This document shows positions 32,943 to 45,300 of a stretch of DNA of 64,000 bases, in pieces (position 1 is the first letter of the stretch; every line of letters starts with the position of its first letter). Position numbers and translations under genes: made by a program. This DNA comes from Puccinellia tenuiflora. Lineage: Eukaryota; Streptophyta; Magnoliopsida; Poales; Poaceae. The stretch lies in NCBI GenBank assembly GCA_012064385.1, contig QRDG01000413.1, positions 124,001 through 188,000 on the forward strand, read 5' to 3'. The notes under the pieces were generated by a model. The model was not told where the DNA came from. It saw only the letters and a list, made by a program, of their open reading frames with translations, and made no database searches.

Positions 32943-35644
32943 ATGAGCCGGCAATGGATGTATGGTGACCGACGTTATCCCGACTTTATTAATGGCATGC
33001 ATTATTTTCTCCGTGTGGCTGAGACAAACAAGCCGCCGAATGGTTTTATTTCTTGTCCATGTAGTGTCTGTAAGAAAACTCAAGATTACTCTACCTCACA
33101 AACCATTCACGTCCACCTGTTGAAGTCTGGTTTCATGTCCGGTTATAATTATTGGACCAAACACGGAGAAAGAGGAGTTATAATGGAAGACAATGAAAAA
33201 GAAGAGGATAATGACAACTATCCTTTGTTCACTGAACACGGTGATACTACAATGTCGGAAGACGGAGCAGAAGAAGAGCCCATTGTTGATGAGCCCGATG
33301 ACGATCTTCGTCGTGCCATTCTTGAAGCGAAGATAAACTGCAGAAGTGAAAACGAGAGGTTGAAATTGGAGAGAATGTTAGAGGATCACAACAAATTGTT
33401 GTACCCAAATTGCGAAGATGGCCAGAAAAAGATGGGTACCACACTGGAATTACTGTAATGGAAGGCAGAGAATGGTACTTCTGACAAGGGATTTGAAAAT
33501 TTGCTGAAAATAATAAAGAAGATGCTTCCAAGGGATAATGTATTGCCCCCCAGTACGTACGAAGCAAAGAAGGTTGTCTGCCCTCTAGGATTAGAGGTGC
33601 AGAAGATACATGCATGCATCAATGACTGCATCCTCTACCGCGGTGAGGAGTACGAGAATTTGAATGGATGCCCGGTATGCGGTGCATTGCAGTATAAGAT
33701 CAGGCGAGATGATCCTGGTGAAGTTGAGGACGAGACGCGCCCCAAGAAGAGGGTTCCTACGAAGGTGATGTGGTATGCTCCTATAATACCACAGTTGAAA
33801 CGTTTGTTCCAAAACAAAGAGCATGCCAAGTTGTTGCGATGGCACAAAGAAGACCGTAAGAATGACGTGATGCTGAGACACCCCGCTGATGGGTCGCAGT
33901 GGAGAAAAATCGATAGAGAGTTTCCGACATTTTCAGATGACGCAAGGAACTTAAGATTTGGTCTAAGTACAGATGGCTTTAATCCTTTTGGGGAGTAGAG
34001 CTCAAGTCATAGCACCTGGCCTGTGACTCTATGTATCTATAACCTTCCTCCTTGGTTGTGCATGAAGCGGAAGTTTATTATGATGCCAGTGCTCATCCAA
34101 GGCCCGAAGCAACCCGGCAACGACATTGATGTGTACTTGAGGCCATTGGTTGAAGAACTTTTAGAGTTGTGGCGTGAAGAAGGTGTACGAGATGTGTGGG
34201 ATGAGCACAAACAAAATGAATTTAACCTACGAGCGTTGTTGTTTGTAACCATCAATGATTGGCCTTCTCTTAGTAACATTTCAGGACAGTCAAACAAGGG
34301 ATACAATGCATGCACGTACACACTGTTTAGCTGAGATTGAAAGTATATATTTGGGAAACAAGAATGTGTACCCGGGGCATCGTCGATTTCTTCCAAAACA
34401 GCATCCCGTAAGAAAGAAAGGCAAGCATTTCAAAGGTGAGCCAGATCACCGGACGAAGCCTACCCGTCCTACTAGGGATGTTATATATGATATGGTGAAG
34501 GATTTAAAAGTAATCTTTGGAAAGGGTGTTGGCGGACAATCTGTTCCGAATGACGCTGACGGACACGTACCGATGTGGAAGAAAAAAATCTATATTTTGG
34601 GAGTTACCCTATTGGAAAATCCTAGAGGTTCAGTCTACAATTGACGTGATGCACGTGACGAAAAATCTCTGCGTGAACCTGCTAAACTTCTTGGGCGTGT
34701 ATGGGAAGACGAAAGATACACCGGAATCACGGCAGGACCAGCAACATATGCACGAACGAGACAACCTGAATCCAGAGAAGTATCAAGGTCCTGCCAGCTA
34801 CGCTCTTACCAAAGAAGAGAAGAAGATCTTTTTTGAAGTCCTTAGCAGTATCAAGGTCCCGTCTGGCTTCTCGTCGAATATAAAGGGAATAATAAACATG
34901 ACAGAGTTAAAGTTTCAAAACCTAAAGTCTCATGACTGCCACGTGATTATGACACAATTACTTCCGGTTGCATTGAGGGGGCTTCTGCCGAAAAATGTTC
35001 GAGTACCCATTGTGAAGCTATGTGCATTTCTCAATGCAATTTCTCAAAAGGTCATCAATCCAATAACTCTACCAAGTTTACAGAAGGATGTGGTCCAATG
35101 TCTTGTCAGCTTCGAGTTGGTGTTCCCACCATCCTTCTTCAATATTATGACGCACCTCATAGCTCACCTAGTCGAAGAGATTTCCGTTCTCGGTCCTGTA
35201 TTTCTACACAACATGTTCCCCTTTGAGAGGTTCATGGTAGTCTTAAAAAATACGTTCATAACCGTGCTAGACCATAAGGAAGCATCTCCAAGGGCTATGG
35301 AACAGAGGAGGTTATTGAGTTTTGTGTTGACTTCATTCCTGACCTCAAGCCAATCGGTGTTCCTCAATCGCGCCATGAGGGGAGATTGCGGGGAAAAGGC
35401 ACGCTAGGAAAGAAAGCAACAATATGTATGGACGGGCATTCTTTCAGCCAAGCACACTACACAGTTCTACATAATTCTAGCTTGGTGGCTCCGTATATCG
35501 AGGAGCACAAGAATATTTTACGCTTGAAATACCCGGAGCAACCTAAAGATTGGATTGATGGAGAACACGTGAAGAATTTCGGAGGTTGGTTGCAAACACG
35601 TCTCATTAATGACACCACTGTTGGAGAACAGCTATACTTGTTGG
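32943..35644 (+). pseudogene. TNP2-type CACTA transposase, broken and 3'-deleted
   Basis: It matches the intact transposase at 54842-58150 through the N-terminal transposase-associated domain (MSRQWMYGDRR), the zinc-ribbon-like Cys cluster, the DDE region and the DUF4218-like region. Damage seen: stop TAA at 33456-33458 (CAA in the intact copy), stop TAG at 33996-33998 (CAG), a 4-bp insertion near 34310, a 1-bp insertion in an A run near 34587, and a frameshift near 35246. After GEQLYLLA (35644) the sequence jumps into the antisense Pro-rich ORF, so the last roughly 200 residues including the DUF4216-like part are gone. It cannot make transposase. Confidence 0.93.
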
Positions 35645-36123
35645 CGGCGGTCGTCGTGCTCATCCCGGAACCACCGGTCCCAGTGGGGGGAGTCCGGCGC
35701 GGGGTCGTTGAGGAGGTCCAGAGGGAGGGAACGGCGGCGCCGGGCTATCTCCACCGCCCTGGCCCGGCCACTAGCCGGGATCGGCGGCACCGGAATCCGT
35801 TGCGGATTCAGGTGCCAGTCGTCCGGCAGGTGGACGTCCGGCCACTCGACTGGCATGGCATTGTTCCAATGCCACCAACACTCCTCGACGCGGATGTAGC
35901 GCCGCATCCTCTTCTTCTTCTTGTCTCTCGGTGCCGGGTCCGCTGCACCGGCACGGCGCGTCGGTCGGAGGACCCGCACACCGTCCGGCGCGATGCCGAA
36001 CGCCGCCGGCGGTGGGGGGGGGGGGAGGAAGGGGGTGGAGGAGGAGGAAGGAGGGGCACGCCGGCGGCCGGAGGAGCCGCTGGACTCGCCCTGGTTCTTC
36101 GGGTTCTTCAACCAGCGCGACAT
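35632..36123 (-). pseudogene. Antisense Pro-rich CACTA ORF, 3'-truncated
   Basis: The 163-codon minus-strand frame is related to the 357-residue antisense ORF at 59072-60145. The shared core covers KKKKR, RRY-x-RVEE-x-x-WHW, DVHLPDDWHLNPQRIPVPPI and the RAVEIARRR helix, to the W-x-x-W-F-R-x-E-H motif, where it runs across the deletion junction at about 35645 into reversed transposase sequence. Its start (36123, MSRWLKNPK) aligns with MSKRWWPGGK of the full copy. A CCCTAGCC-rich leader precedes both. The C-terminal half is missing, so it is probably not functional. Confidence 0.75.
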
Positions 36124-36703
36124 GGCTCTCTCTGGCTAGGGCTAGGGCTAGGGCTACGTAGGGGTGGGGGCGGCGGTGTGGTCGCTATCCCCACGGCCGG
36201 AGTCCATTTTTAAAGGACCAGATGGGTCACTGGGCAGGTGGGCCGCGGTCATTAACTACGGGCGGCGGGAGCCGGGTGGTTGGGCAGCGGGGAGACAAGG
36301 AGGGAGCATTGACCACGCGCGTGGCTAGTTGGGGCGTGCACACGCGGTCGTGGCCTAGTGGGGAAGACGGGGCGGTTGGGCAGCGGGGTCACTGGCAGGT
36401 GGGCCAGCGGGGTGGGGAGATGAGGAGGGAGCATTGACCACGCGCTCGTGGCCAGGGGGTGGACGCGGCGCGTCGGCCCGACGCATGCTGGCCCAAATTT
36501 GGGCTGGCAGGTGCGTGTAGGACCACGGGGCTGCAATGCTGGCCCTAATTTGGGCTGGCAGCTGCCAGGTAGGACCCAACGCTGGCCCTAATTTGGGCTG
36601 TGATTTTATGTGACACTTGCATACTGCTGGCCCTAGTTTAGGCTCTAATTTTTTGTGGAACAAAATTAAAAGCATATATAATTGACTGCAGGTACATTGA
36701 GCT

Positions 36704-39700
36704 ATGGACGCTCCTCCCTTCAGAGACGACAATAATGAAGAGGAAATACAACAAATAATATATGCGAGTGCCCGTGGAGAAGATGATTTCGGAGGAGAAG
36801 ATGATTTCAGCTCACAATTTTTGAACGACTCCGGTGAGGGACTGCAGTTTGAGGACGAAGTTACCTTAATGACAAACTCCGTCGAGGTATATATATATAT
36901 TAAGGCTGTGTTGATTCACTATATATATGCATTAATTGATCTGTATTGCATGTGTTAACAAATCATTTTTTCAGCCCTCCGGATCGACCAAAGCTGCAAA
37001 GCATGGTCCTCGAGGCCTGACAAAAAGGATGCCCAGCGTTGTACCAAGGTTAACGATCGAGGAAGTTGCTGATAGTGGCGAACCACTAGCACCCATACCG
37101 AACTGCCGTAAATTTGTAAATCAAGCTGGAGTCATTGTTAGGGACATGCTCCCGATCACCATTACAAATTGGCATAAGCCGAAGGGCGCGGACGAGGATG
37201 AAGCTAGTTATGTCCATGATCATACAAAAGATTTGCTTTACGATACGCTCATGGTACATTTCAACGTGCCAGAAGGCAAGAAGGAGAAAGTGAAGGAGTG
37301 TACTCTTAAGAAGATGGCCACGCAATTCCAGAGCTGGAAGAAAAAATTATGGAGAAAGTATGAAAATGAAGATCCAGAAAATTTCACCGGAGTACTCGAG
37401 AAGTTAAAACATTCCTGGCCCGCATTCATGGCATACAAGAAACCGTCTACCGCCATGGCCCGATCGGCCATAAATAGGATAAATGCTGGGAAGAAGGAAT
37501 ACCACCATAGGTTGGGGACAGGTGGCTACAAGACTGCCATTCCTAAGTGGTTAGCCTTTGAAGCAGAACTGATTGCTAAAGGGATCACTCCACAGACAGC
37601 AGACTGGCCTGAGAGGTCCAAGTTTTGGTTGTTCGCGCATGGGGCAGTGTTGGACCCAGAGACGGGGTTGATTGTTGCAAAGGAAAAATGGAAGAAAAAG
37701 GTTGAAACAATCGTTCCGTTGCTTATAGACGCAATAGATAAAGTTCAAAAGGGAGAGTACCATCCCGAGAGAGAGAACGACGAGCTGACACTCGCACTGG
37801 GGAATCCTGAACACTGTGGACGATTACGAGGCTATCCCGGCGCTGTCACCTTGAAGGAAGGGTTTCCGAAGTGCACTGACAGTTATAGAAGCCGTGGGAG
37901 AAACAAGAAGAAAGAGTCAGACCGGTTATCGGAATTGGAACACATGGTGCGGTGGCAGCAGGAGCAACTGGACTCACTCAGTCAGTAGAGGGCATCTGAT
38001 CAGCAGCGGCTACAATGTCCAGAAGTCGATGTCGTCCCAGATCAGCGGAGAAGCAGCGTGGGTTCCACGCAGCTAGAAGCATATGCCACATTACAACAGC
38101 CGGCTCACTACCCCGTGGATCATATCACGGAGAAGAAAGATTGCGAGCTTCATATGTTAATGAAGAACATATCCTTCAAGGTGGCGGTCGGCTTTGCGTT
38201 ACCAAATGAACCTGGAGCAAGCTACCATCTTGGTCAGATTCCAGCTGGCTATGCTCGTGTCGGGGTGGATGAAATTATACCGGGATTTGAGACACTTGAG
38301 CTTGACTATCCTGGAGGTGACGATGAGAATACACTGGGACAAGTCAGGCATGGTTTAGTTCTATGGAACAAGAAACACATCGTGTTTCCAGGCTCGGCAC
38401 CAAGGCCACCGACTCCTCCGAGTAGCAGTCCACCACCTCTAAGTCCACCCGGCCTACCCCAGAGGGACCCCAGCGCGGGTCCATCTCCATCTCCAGCTAC
38501 GCCAGTCCAGTCGTCTCCATCTCCATCTCCAGCGCCAGCCCGGCGGACTCCGCCCACTAAGTGGTTAAATAGGAGGAAGCTCAATGGTTCGCCTCCTAAG
38601 CAGAGACAGAAAAAGCAGCAAAAAGTCAAGACTCCTGAGAAGTTACCTTGCGAAAGGACTTACGAGGAAAATTGTGCCATCTCGAAGGCCGAGGTGGATG
38701 CCCATTTTGCACCGAAAAAGCCCCCACCTAAGCAAGTAATAGATCCTATAGCATTAGAGCGCACTATTAGGAGCTTATACAACCCTCCACCAAAGCCGCC
38801 ATTAGACTATGAGCGCTCTATTGGCATTTCATACAACTCAGAGATGGAGAGGCGGAAAAGCGGGAAACAAATAGCCCAGCTTGGAGAACAGGTTGTACAA
38901 TCGGTCCCCCCGCTTCAGGTATTTCCCGACACAGACGTCCACATACCTGAGGTAGCATATGAATATGTTCACGGCAAGCCTTTGGTCAGACCTGAGCTGG
39001 TCAAGTTACTGCCAACAAGGATGCGTCAGTTGAATCAATGGTACATGAAAGCCGCAAAGAAAGGTATAATCGGTGTCATGGCGAAAGTTAAGAAGGAGCA
39101 CTTCTTCCAAGAATAGGGTGTGCAAGTTGATTTTAGCGAACTTTTTCAGTTATACAATGGAAAAGCCCTCGATAAAGCTATACTCAGTTGCTTTTGTCTG
39201 TAAGTGATTTATTTCTGTAATTTAAGTCTTTATATAGCTCAGCCCGTTCTATAATCTTTGGTACGCTATTTATGCAGAAAGAAGATGCTCGACTACAAAA
39301 GGAAAATAATAACCCCGGAAGACATTGGGTTCATTGACCCCAATGTTGTTCATGAAGTGAACATACAGAAGAAACCCGAGGAAGTAAAGCAAGCATTGCT
39401 ACGGTGCTTTAAGCGACACCGTAAAAAAAAGAAATACTTCTTCCTTACAACTTCAAGTAAGTGTTACTAATTTCTTGTACACATTCTATTTTTCCTCACC
39501 CGATCTTAAGTGTAATTGATGAGTTATGCATGACTGCGTATGTAAACGTGCAGCTTCCACTATATTCTCGTGTGCATTAGATATGATGAGGGAGAAATTG
39601 AAGTCTTCGACTCATTAAGGAGAGAACCTAAAGAATTCAAGAGCTTGTTTGATATCATGAAAGAGTAATTTAAATTCTTATCACACTATATCGGCCTCTT

Positions 39701-40239
39701 TCAGTCATTTCGTGATATCAAGTAATTAATAACTCTTTTGTTCATTTTCTTTGTCGAGTAGAGTATGGGAAATGTTCATCAAGGAAGAACCCGGTCAATG
39801 GCAACCGAAGCTGATATGGTCTCTGAACAAGGTAAGTAGTACTACCTAGATCCATGCATCTCTTTAATTGTAGTTTCAATACCATTATCAAACTTGATGT
39901 GATTGAATTCTATTCTCGAACAGTGGTGTCTGGAACAGCCAACCGGGACCCACTTATGTGGATACTACGTTTGCGAGTACATTCAAATGAGGACCACTGA
40001 GAAATTGAATAATCTAAGAAGCAAAGAGGTAAGTAAACATTATTCACAATTTTTTTTGTTACCATCAATTGTGTGGAGTTTCATTCATAATTGTTTTTCT
40101 CCTTCTTTTAAAGGTTGCAAGGAAGCGGAACGCCCTCCTACCAAATGACCGTATAAAAGCAATTGCAGAGGAGTTGGCGGGATTTCTTCTTGACGAGGTT
40201 ATACCTGAAAAAGGAGAGCACTACTATCTACATATATAA
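36704..40239 (+). pseudogene. CACTA second gene: En/Spm-type domain plus Ulp1-like protease, broken
   Basis: Exons by GT-AG sites and comparison with elements 2 and 3: 36704-36886, 36975-39199, 39278-39456, 39554-39664, from 39762, 39924-40028, 40114-40239. Exon 1 is acidic (SSQFLNDSGEG). Exon 2 holds an En/Spm-type plant transposase-associated domain (KEYHHRLGTGGY), then a Pro/Ser linker. The last exons form a C48 (Ulp1/SENP) core with His in FHYILV (39558), Asp in VFDSL (39609), and Gln/Cys in EQPTGTHLCGYYVC (Cys at 39957). Damage: stop TAG at 37986, stop TAG at 39114, and one extra A in the run near 39423. All three catalytic residues survive. A role in cutting SUMO-like modifiers is inference from family. 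Confidence 0.85.
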
Positions 40240-40481
40240 GTGATCTCATGTACTATGATCTCATGCATGTAATTGAGTACTTATTATACGGAAACGTGAT
40301 CTTTATGTAATACTTGATTTGTATGTGTGTTATATATATGCATCAATGTGATCTTAGTGTAGTAATATAATTTATATATTTACCAAAACGCATTTTTGAC
40401 ATATCGACGTGATTCCGAAACCATCCGAAACCCCTAAACGTCAAACCCTGAAAAATATTCTAAAAGGAAAAAAGGCCTTAA

Positions 40482-40692
40482 GTTAGTCCCGGTCCGTAAC
40501 ACGGACCGGGACTAAAGCCATCCAGCCCGCGGGCTAGTCCGTGGCCACGTGGGAGGGCCTCTAATCCCGGTTCGTAAACAACCGGGACTAGAGGGGGGGG
40601 GGGGTCTCTAGTCCCGATTGGCTAGTCCCGGTTGCCCAACCGGAACTAGAGGCCCTCTGGAACCGGGACTAGTGCCCCGTTTTCCACTAGTG
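40482..40692. repeat. Right subterminal repeats of CACTA element 1
   Basis: Inverted pairs such as TTAGTCCCGGTCCGTAACAC with GGACCGGGACTAA, then further TAGTCCCGGTT copies up to the terminal TTTCCACTAGTG. Confidence 0.85.
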
Positions 40693-40901
40693 GTTGTTGA
40701 CGGAATGAAGGTTTTCGCTCATGACCGTAGATCCATATGTTTTAAGTCATCTACTCAACCATGCATAGTAGCGCCGAATTTTATTGTTATTTTGGACATG
40801 CTAATTTTATTCCAAATTTTGTTGCCTTAGACCCGGTGTATGCATCCCTCCCATCCCTACACTCCCAAGAATTGGAGTTATAACCTATATCTGACCGGCT
40901 A
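40693..40901. other. Spacer between CACTA elements 1 and 2
   Basis: 209 bp of non-transposon sequence with no gene. It ends at the CTA target duplicate of element 2. Confidence 0.7.
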
Positions 40902-40934
40902 CACTAGTAGAAAAAAGGGCTTTTGTCCCAACCA

Positions 40935-41210
40935 AAAAAAGGCATTAGTCCCGGTTGCTTCACAAACCGGGACCAATGAGAGTATTAGTCCCGGTTCGAT
41001 CCGCCAGGACGTCGTACAGAGACCAGAAGGCATTAGTCCCGGTTCGTCCGGGACCTTTAGTCCCGGTTCCAACCACGAACCGGGACTAAAGGTCTCCGCC
41101 TGACAGCCGCCGAGGTGAGAACCCTTTTGTCCCGGTTCATAACACAAACCGGGACTAAATATTAACCTTTAGTCCCGGTTTGTGTTATGAACCTGGACAA
41201 AAGGGTTCGA
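40935..41210. repeat. Left subterminal repeats of CACTA element 2
   Basis: Dense inverted pairs: CATTAGTCCCGGTTGC / AACCGGGACCAATG, CCTTTAGTCCCGGTTCCAAC / CGAACCGGGACTAAAGG, and a large foldback at about 41125-41206 (CTTTTGTCCCGGTTCATAAC against GTTATGAACCTGGACAAAAG). Confidence 0.88.
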
Positions 41211-41687
41211 CCACCTTTATCTTCTTCCCTCAGCCCGAGCCATCTCCTCACTTCTCCATTTTTAGTTCGGTTCACTCTCTCCCAAGCTCAAGTTCATTCC
41301 ATTTTTCTCCACCATTTGTCAAGATTAGCAGCACCCATCTCTTTAAGGGTTAGCAACTTCATCCTTTCTTCCGGCATTGCGGATTTAGCTCATTTTATTA
41401 TAGTTTAGCTCTTTTCATTTTTCTAGTGCAAGCTAGGTGTTTGATGAAATGTCTAAAAGGAGTTATTTTGTTTTATACGCAATTTGAGCTCAAATTAAAT
41501 TATGATTTGTTGTTTTCAGTGTCATCGCAACAACGCCGTCGAACCGGGAGCGCCGCCCCGTCGCCGGCACCACCTTGGTGAGCCTCTTGTTCTTATAAAA
41601 AAATAACAAAATTGTTATTTATATGATTTATATAGTTACTTGTATAATTTTCTTACTTCTATGATTGTTTGATAAATGTATAGTGCC

Positions 41688-42133
41688 ATGGTTTTGATAT
41701 CCGTCCCCGTCGGCCCTCGTCCAATTTATGATTCGGATGTGGTATATTATCTGTTATAACTATTTTTTTAATTTCGTTTTTATAATAATTATGCCGACCA
41801 ACACTTGACATAGATATTTTTATCTAGGACATATATGAACCGGAAATTCCAACCGACCCTCTTGTTGAGAAGTTAAATTTAGTTGAAAAAGAAAACGATG
41901 ATTTGAAAGAAAAATTGAAACAAATTGAAGAAGAGAAGATGAAATTGGAGTTGTATCTTGCCGATGTTGTCGATGATCACAAGATCAAGATGGATGCAAT
42001 GCGCTTGAAGATTCGAAAGATTAGAAATTATGCCATTAATAAAGAGGCTTGGTATCATTATGCTGTTGGATCAATTGTTACCTTAGTTGCGATTTGGATA
42101 GCATTTGTTGTTGCATTTAAATGCATTACATAG
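41688..42133 (+). CDS. CACTA-encoded coiled-coil protein with C-terminal membrane segment (two exons)
   Basis: Same product as 32413-32778 and 54299-54670. Exon 1 (41688-41741) encodes MVLISVPVGPRPIYDSDV. An 86-bp intron (GTATAT...TATCTAG, 41742-41827) is absent from the other two copies. Exon 2 (41828-42133) continues in frame with DIYEPEIPTDPLVEKL, a helix rich in Glu/Lys, KMDAMRLKIRKI, then a hydrophobic tail (VGSIVTLVAIWIAFVVAF) and KCIT. The product is 119 residues. No stop or frameshift was found, although the two larger sense genes of this element are broken. Confidence 0.72.
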
Positions 42134-42302
42134 TTTGTATGTTAGTTTCAATGTATGTTTTAATTATGAGAACTATGTATCACATTTGGTCACTACTCTA
42201 ATTTGGTTTTAATGTGATGAACTTGTATTAATTAATTTGGTCACTTGTCTATTCACGATGTTGTGCGTAATGGTTTTTGATAAACTTAATTATATAATGC
42301 AG

Positions 42303-45300
42303 ATGGACCGACAATGGATGTACGGTAACCGACGGACTGACGATTTCATTACGGGCTGCGTAGTTTTATCAGTGTGGCCGAAGCAAACAATCAGAATGGT
42401 TTTATGTGTTGTCCATGTATTGCCCGTCAGAATAAGAAGGATTACTCTTCCTCAAAAATCCTTCACAGCCACCTTCTTCGCACCGGTTTCATGCCCAACT
42501 ATAATTGTTGGACCAAGCATGGAGAAAGAGGGGTTATGATGGAAGAAAATGAAGAAAAAGAGGACGGTGACAACTATCCTATGTAACCTGAATACGGTGA
42601 TACTACAACGGGGGAAGCTGAAGATCAAGAGGCATCAGATGAGCCGGCTGATGATCTTGGTCGTGCCATTGCTGATGCACGGAGAGAGTGCGGAACTGAT
42701 AATGAGAGGTCGAAATTCACGCGTATGTTAGAGGATCACAACAAACCGTTGTACCCAAATTGCGAAGATGGCCTGAAAAAGCTGGGTAGCACACTAGAAT
42801 TGCTGCAATGGAAGGCAGAGAATGGTGTGACCGACAAGGGATTTGAAAAATTGTTGAAAATAATGAAGAAGGACCTTCCAAAGGGTAACGAATTGCCCGC
42901 CAGTACGTACGAAGCAAAAAAGGTTGTCTGCCCTCTAGGATTAGACGTGCATAAGATACATGCATGCCCTAATGACTGCATCCTCTACCGCGGTGAGGAG
43001 TATGAGAATTTGGAGGCATGCCCGGTATGCACTGCATTGCGGTATAAGATCAGACGAGATGACCCTGGTGATGTTGAAGGCGAGCGCCCCAGCAAAAGGG
43101 TTCCTGCCAAGGTGATGTGGTATGCTCCTATAATACCACGGTTGAAACGTTTGTTCAGAAACAAAGAGCACGCCAGGCTGTTGCGATGGCACAAAGAAGA
43201 CCGTAAGAAAGACGCGATGTTGAGACACCCCGCTGATGGGTCGCAGTGGAGAAAAATCGAGAGAGAGTTCCCGAACTTTGCAGATGATGCAAGGAACTTA
43301 AGGTTTGGTCTAAGTACAGATGGCATGAATCCTTTTGGAGAGCAGAGTTGCAGTCATAACCTTCCTCCTTGGTTATGCATGAAGCGGAAGTTCATTATGA
43401 TGCCAGTGCTCATCCAAGGCCCAAAGCAACCCGGCAATGACATTAATGTGTACCTGAGGCTTTTAGTTGAAGAACTTTTACAGTTGTGGCGTGAAGAAGG
43501 TGTACGTATGTGGGATGAGCACAAACAGGGGGAATTTGACCTACGAGCGTTGCTATTCGTAACTATCAATGATTGGCCAGCTCTTAGTAACCTTTCAGGA
43601 CAGACAAACAAGGGATACAATGCATGCACGCACTGTTTAGAGGAGACTGATAGTATATATTTGGAGAAATGTAAGAAGGTTGTGTACCTGGGGCATCGTC
43701 GATTTCTTCCAACTAAGCATCCCGTAAGAAAGAAAGGCAAGCATTTCCAAGGTATGCCCGATCATCGGAGGAAGCCTGACCACCATACTGGTGATGATAT
43801 ATTTGATATGGTCAAGGATCTAGAAGTGATCTTTGGAAAGGGTCCTGGCGGTCAATCTGTTCCGAATGACGGTACCGGACACGCGCCCATGTGGAAGGAG
43901 AAATCTATATTTTGGGAGCTACCCTATTGGAAAGTACTAGAGGTCCGCTCTGCAATCGACGTGATGCACGTGACGAAGAATCTTTGCGTGAACCTACTAG
44001 GCTTCCTGGGCGTGTATAGTAAGACAAAAGATACACCGGAAGCACGGGAGGACCAGCAACGTATGAAAGACCCAAACAACATGCATCCACATGACAAGAC
44101 CCGGGCCAGCTACGCTCTTACCAAAGCAGAGAAGGAAATATTTTTTGAATGCCTGAGCAGTATCAAGGTCCCGTCTGGCTTCTCGTCGAATATAAAGGGA
44201 ATAATAAATATGGCAGAGAAAAAATTCCAAAACCTAAAGTCTCATGACTGCCACGTGATTATGACGCAGTTGCTTCCGATTGCATTGAGGGGACTTCTAC
44301 CGGAAAATATTCGAGTACCCATTGTGAAGCTATGTGCATTTCTCAATGCAATATCACAGAAGGTAATCAATCGAGATATTCTGTCAAGATTACGGAATGA
44401 TGTGGTCCAATGTCTTGTTAGTTTTGAGTTGGTTTTCCCACCATCGTTCTTCAATATTATGACGCATCTCCTGATTCACCTAGTCGAAGAGATTGCCATT
44501 CTCGGTCCTGTATTTCTACACAATATGTTCCCCTTTGAGAGGTTCATGGGAGTTTTAAAGAAATATGTCCATAACCGTGCTAGGCCAGAAGGAAGCATCT
44601 CTAAGGGCTATGGAACAGAGGAGGTCATTGAGTTCTGTGTTGACTTTATTCCTGACCTTAAGCCGATTGGTGTTCCACAATCACGGCATGAAGGGAGACT
44701 GAGTGGAAAAGGAACGCTAGGAAAGAAAGCAAAAATATGTAGGGACGGGCATTCTTTAACTCAAGCACACTACACAGTTCTACAGAGTTCTACCTTGGTG
44801 GCTCCGTATATCGAGGAACACATGAATATAGTATGGTCCCAACACCCGGGACAGTCTGACACCTGGATTACACATGAACACATTGAGACTTTTGGTGGTT
44901 GGTTGCGAACACATCTCATGAATAACAACATTATTGGAGATCAGCTGTACTTGTTGGCCAGGTCACCATCTTCGACTGTATTGACTTTCGAAGGGTACGA
45001 GATAAATGGGAATACATTTTACACGATCGCCCAAGATAAAAAGAGCACCAACCAGAACAGTGGTGTCCGTTTTGATGCAGCAAACAACAATGGGCAAAAG
45101 GACACATATTATGGTTACATAGAGGAGATATGGGAACTTGATTATGGACCTTCTTTTAAGGTCCCTTTGTTTCGGTGCAAATGGGTCAAGTTGAATGGAG
45201 TCAGGGTTCAGGTAGGCAAGCGGTACGGAGTGACAACAGTGGATCTCAACAATCTTGGTTACAAAGACGAACCATTCGTCCTAGCCAATGATGTGGCTCA

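Larger units (their letters stand above)
31635..40692 (+). mobile_element. CACTA (En/Spm) transposon, element 1, complete but decayed
   Basis: The element is 9058 bp. It starts CACTAGTGGAAAC and ends GTTTTCCACTAGTG, and is flanked by the 3-bp target duplication GTT (31632-31634, 40693-40695). Subterminal regions carry many TAGTCCCGGTT-type palindromes. Contents in order: short membrane ORF, TNP2-type transposase (broken), antisense Pro-rich ORF (truncated), and an En/Spm-Ulp1 gene (broken). An internal deletion at about 35645 removes the transposase C-terminus. Its terminal sequence closely matches element 3, so the two belong to one subfamily. It could move only if served in trans. Confidence 0.96.
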
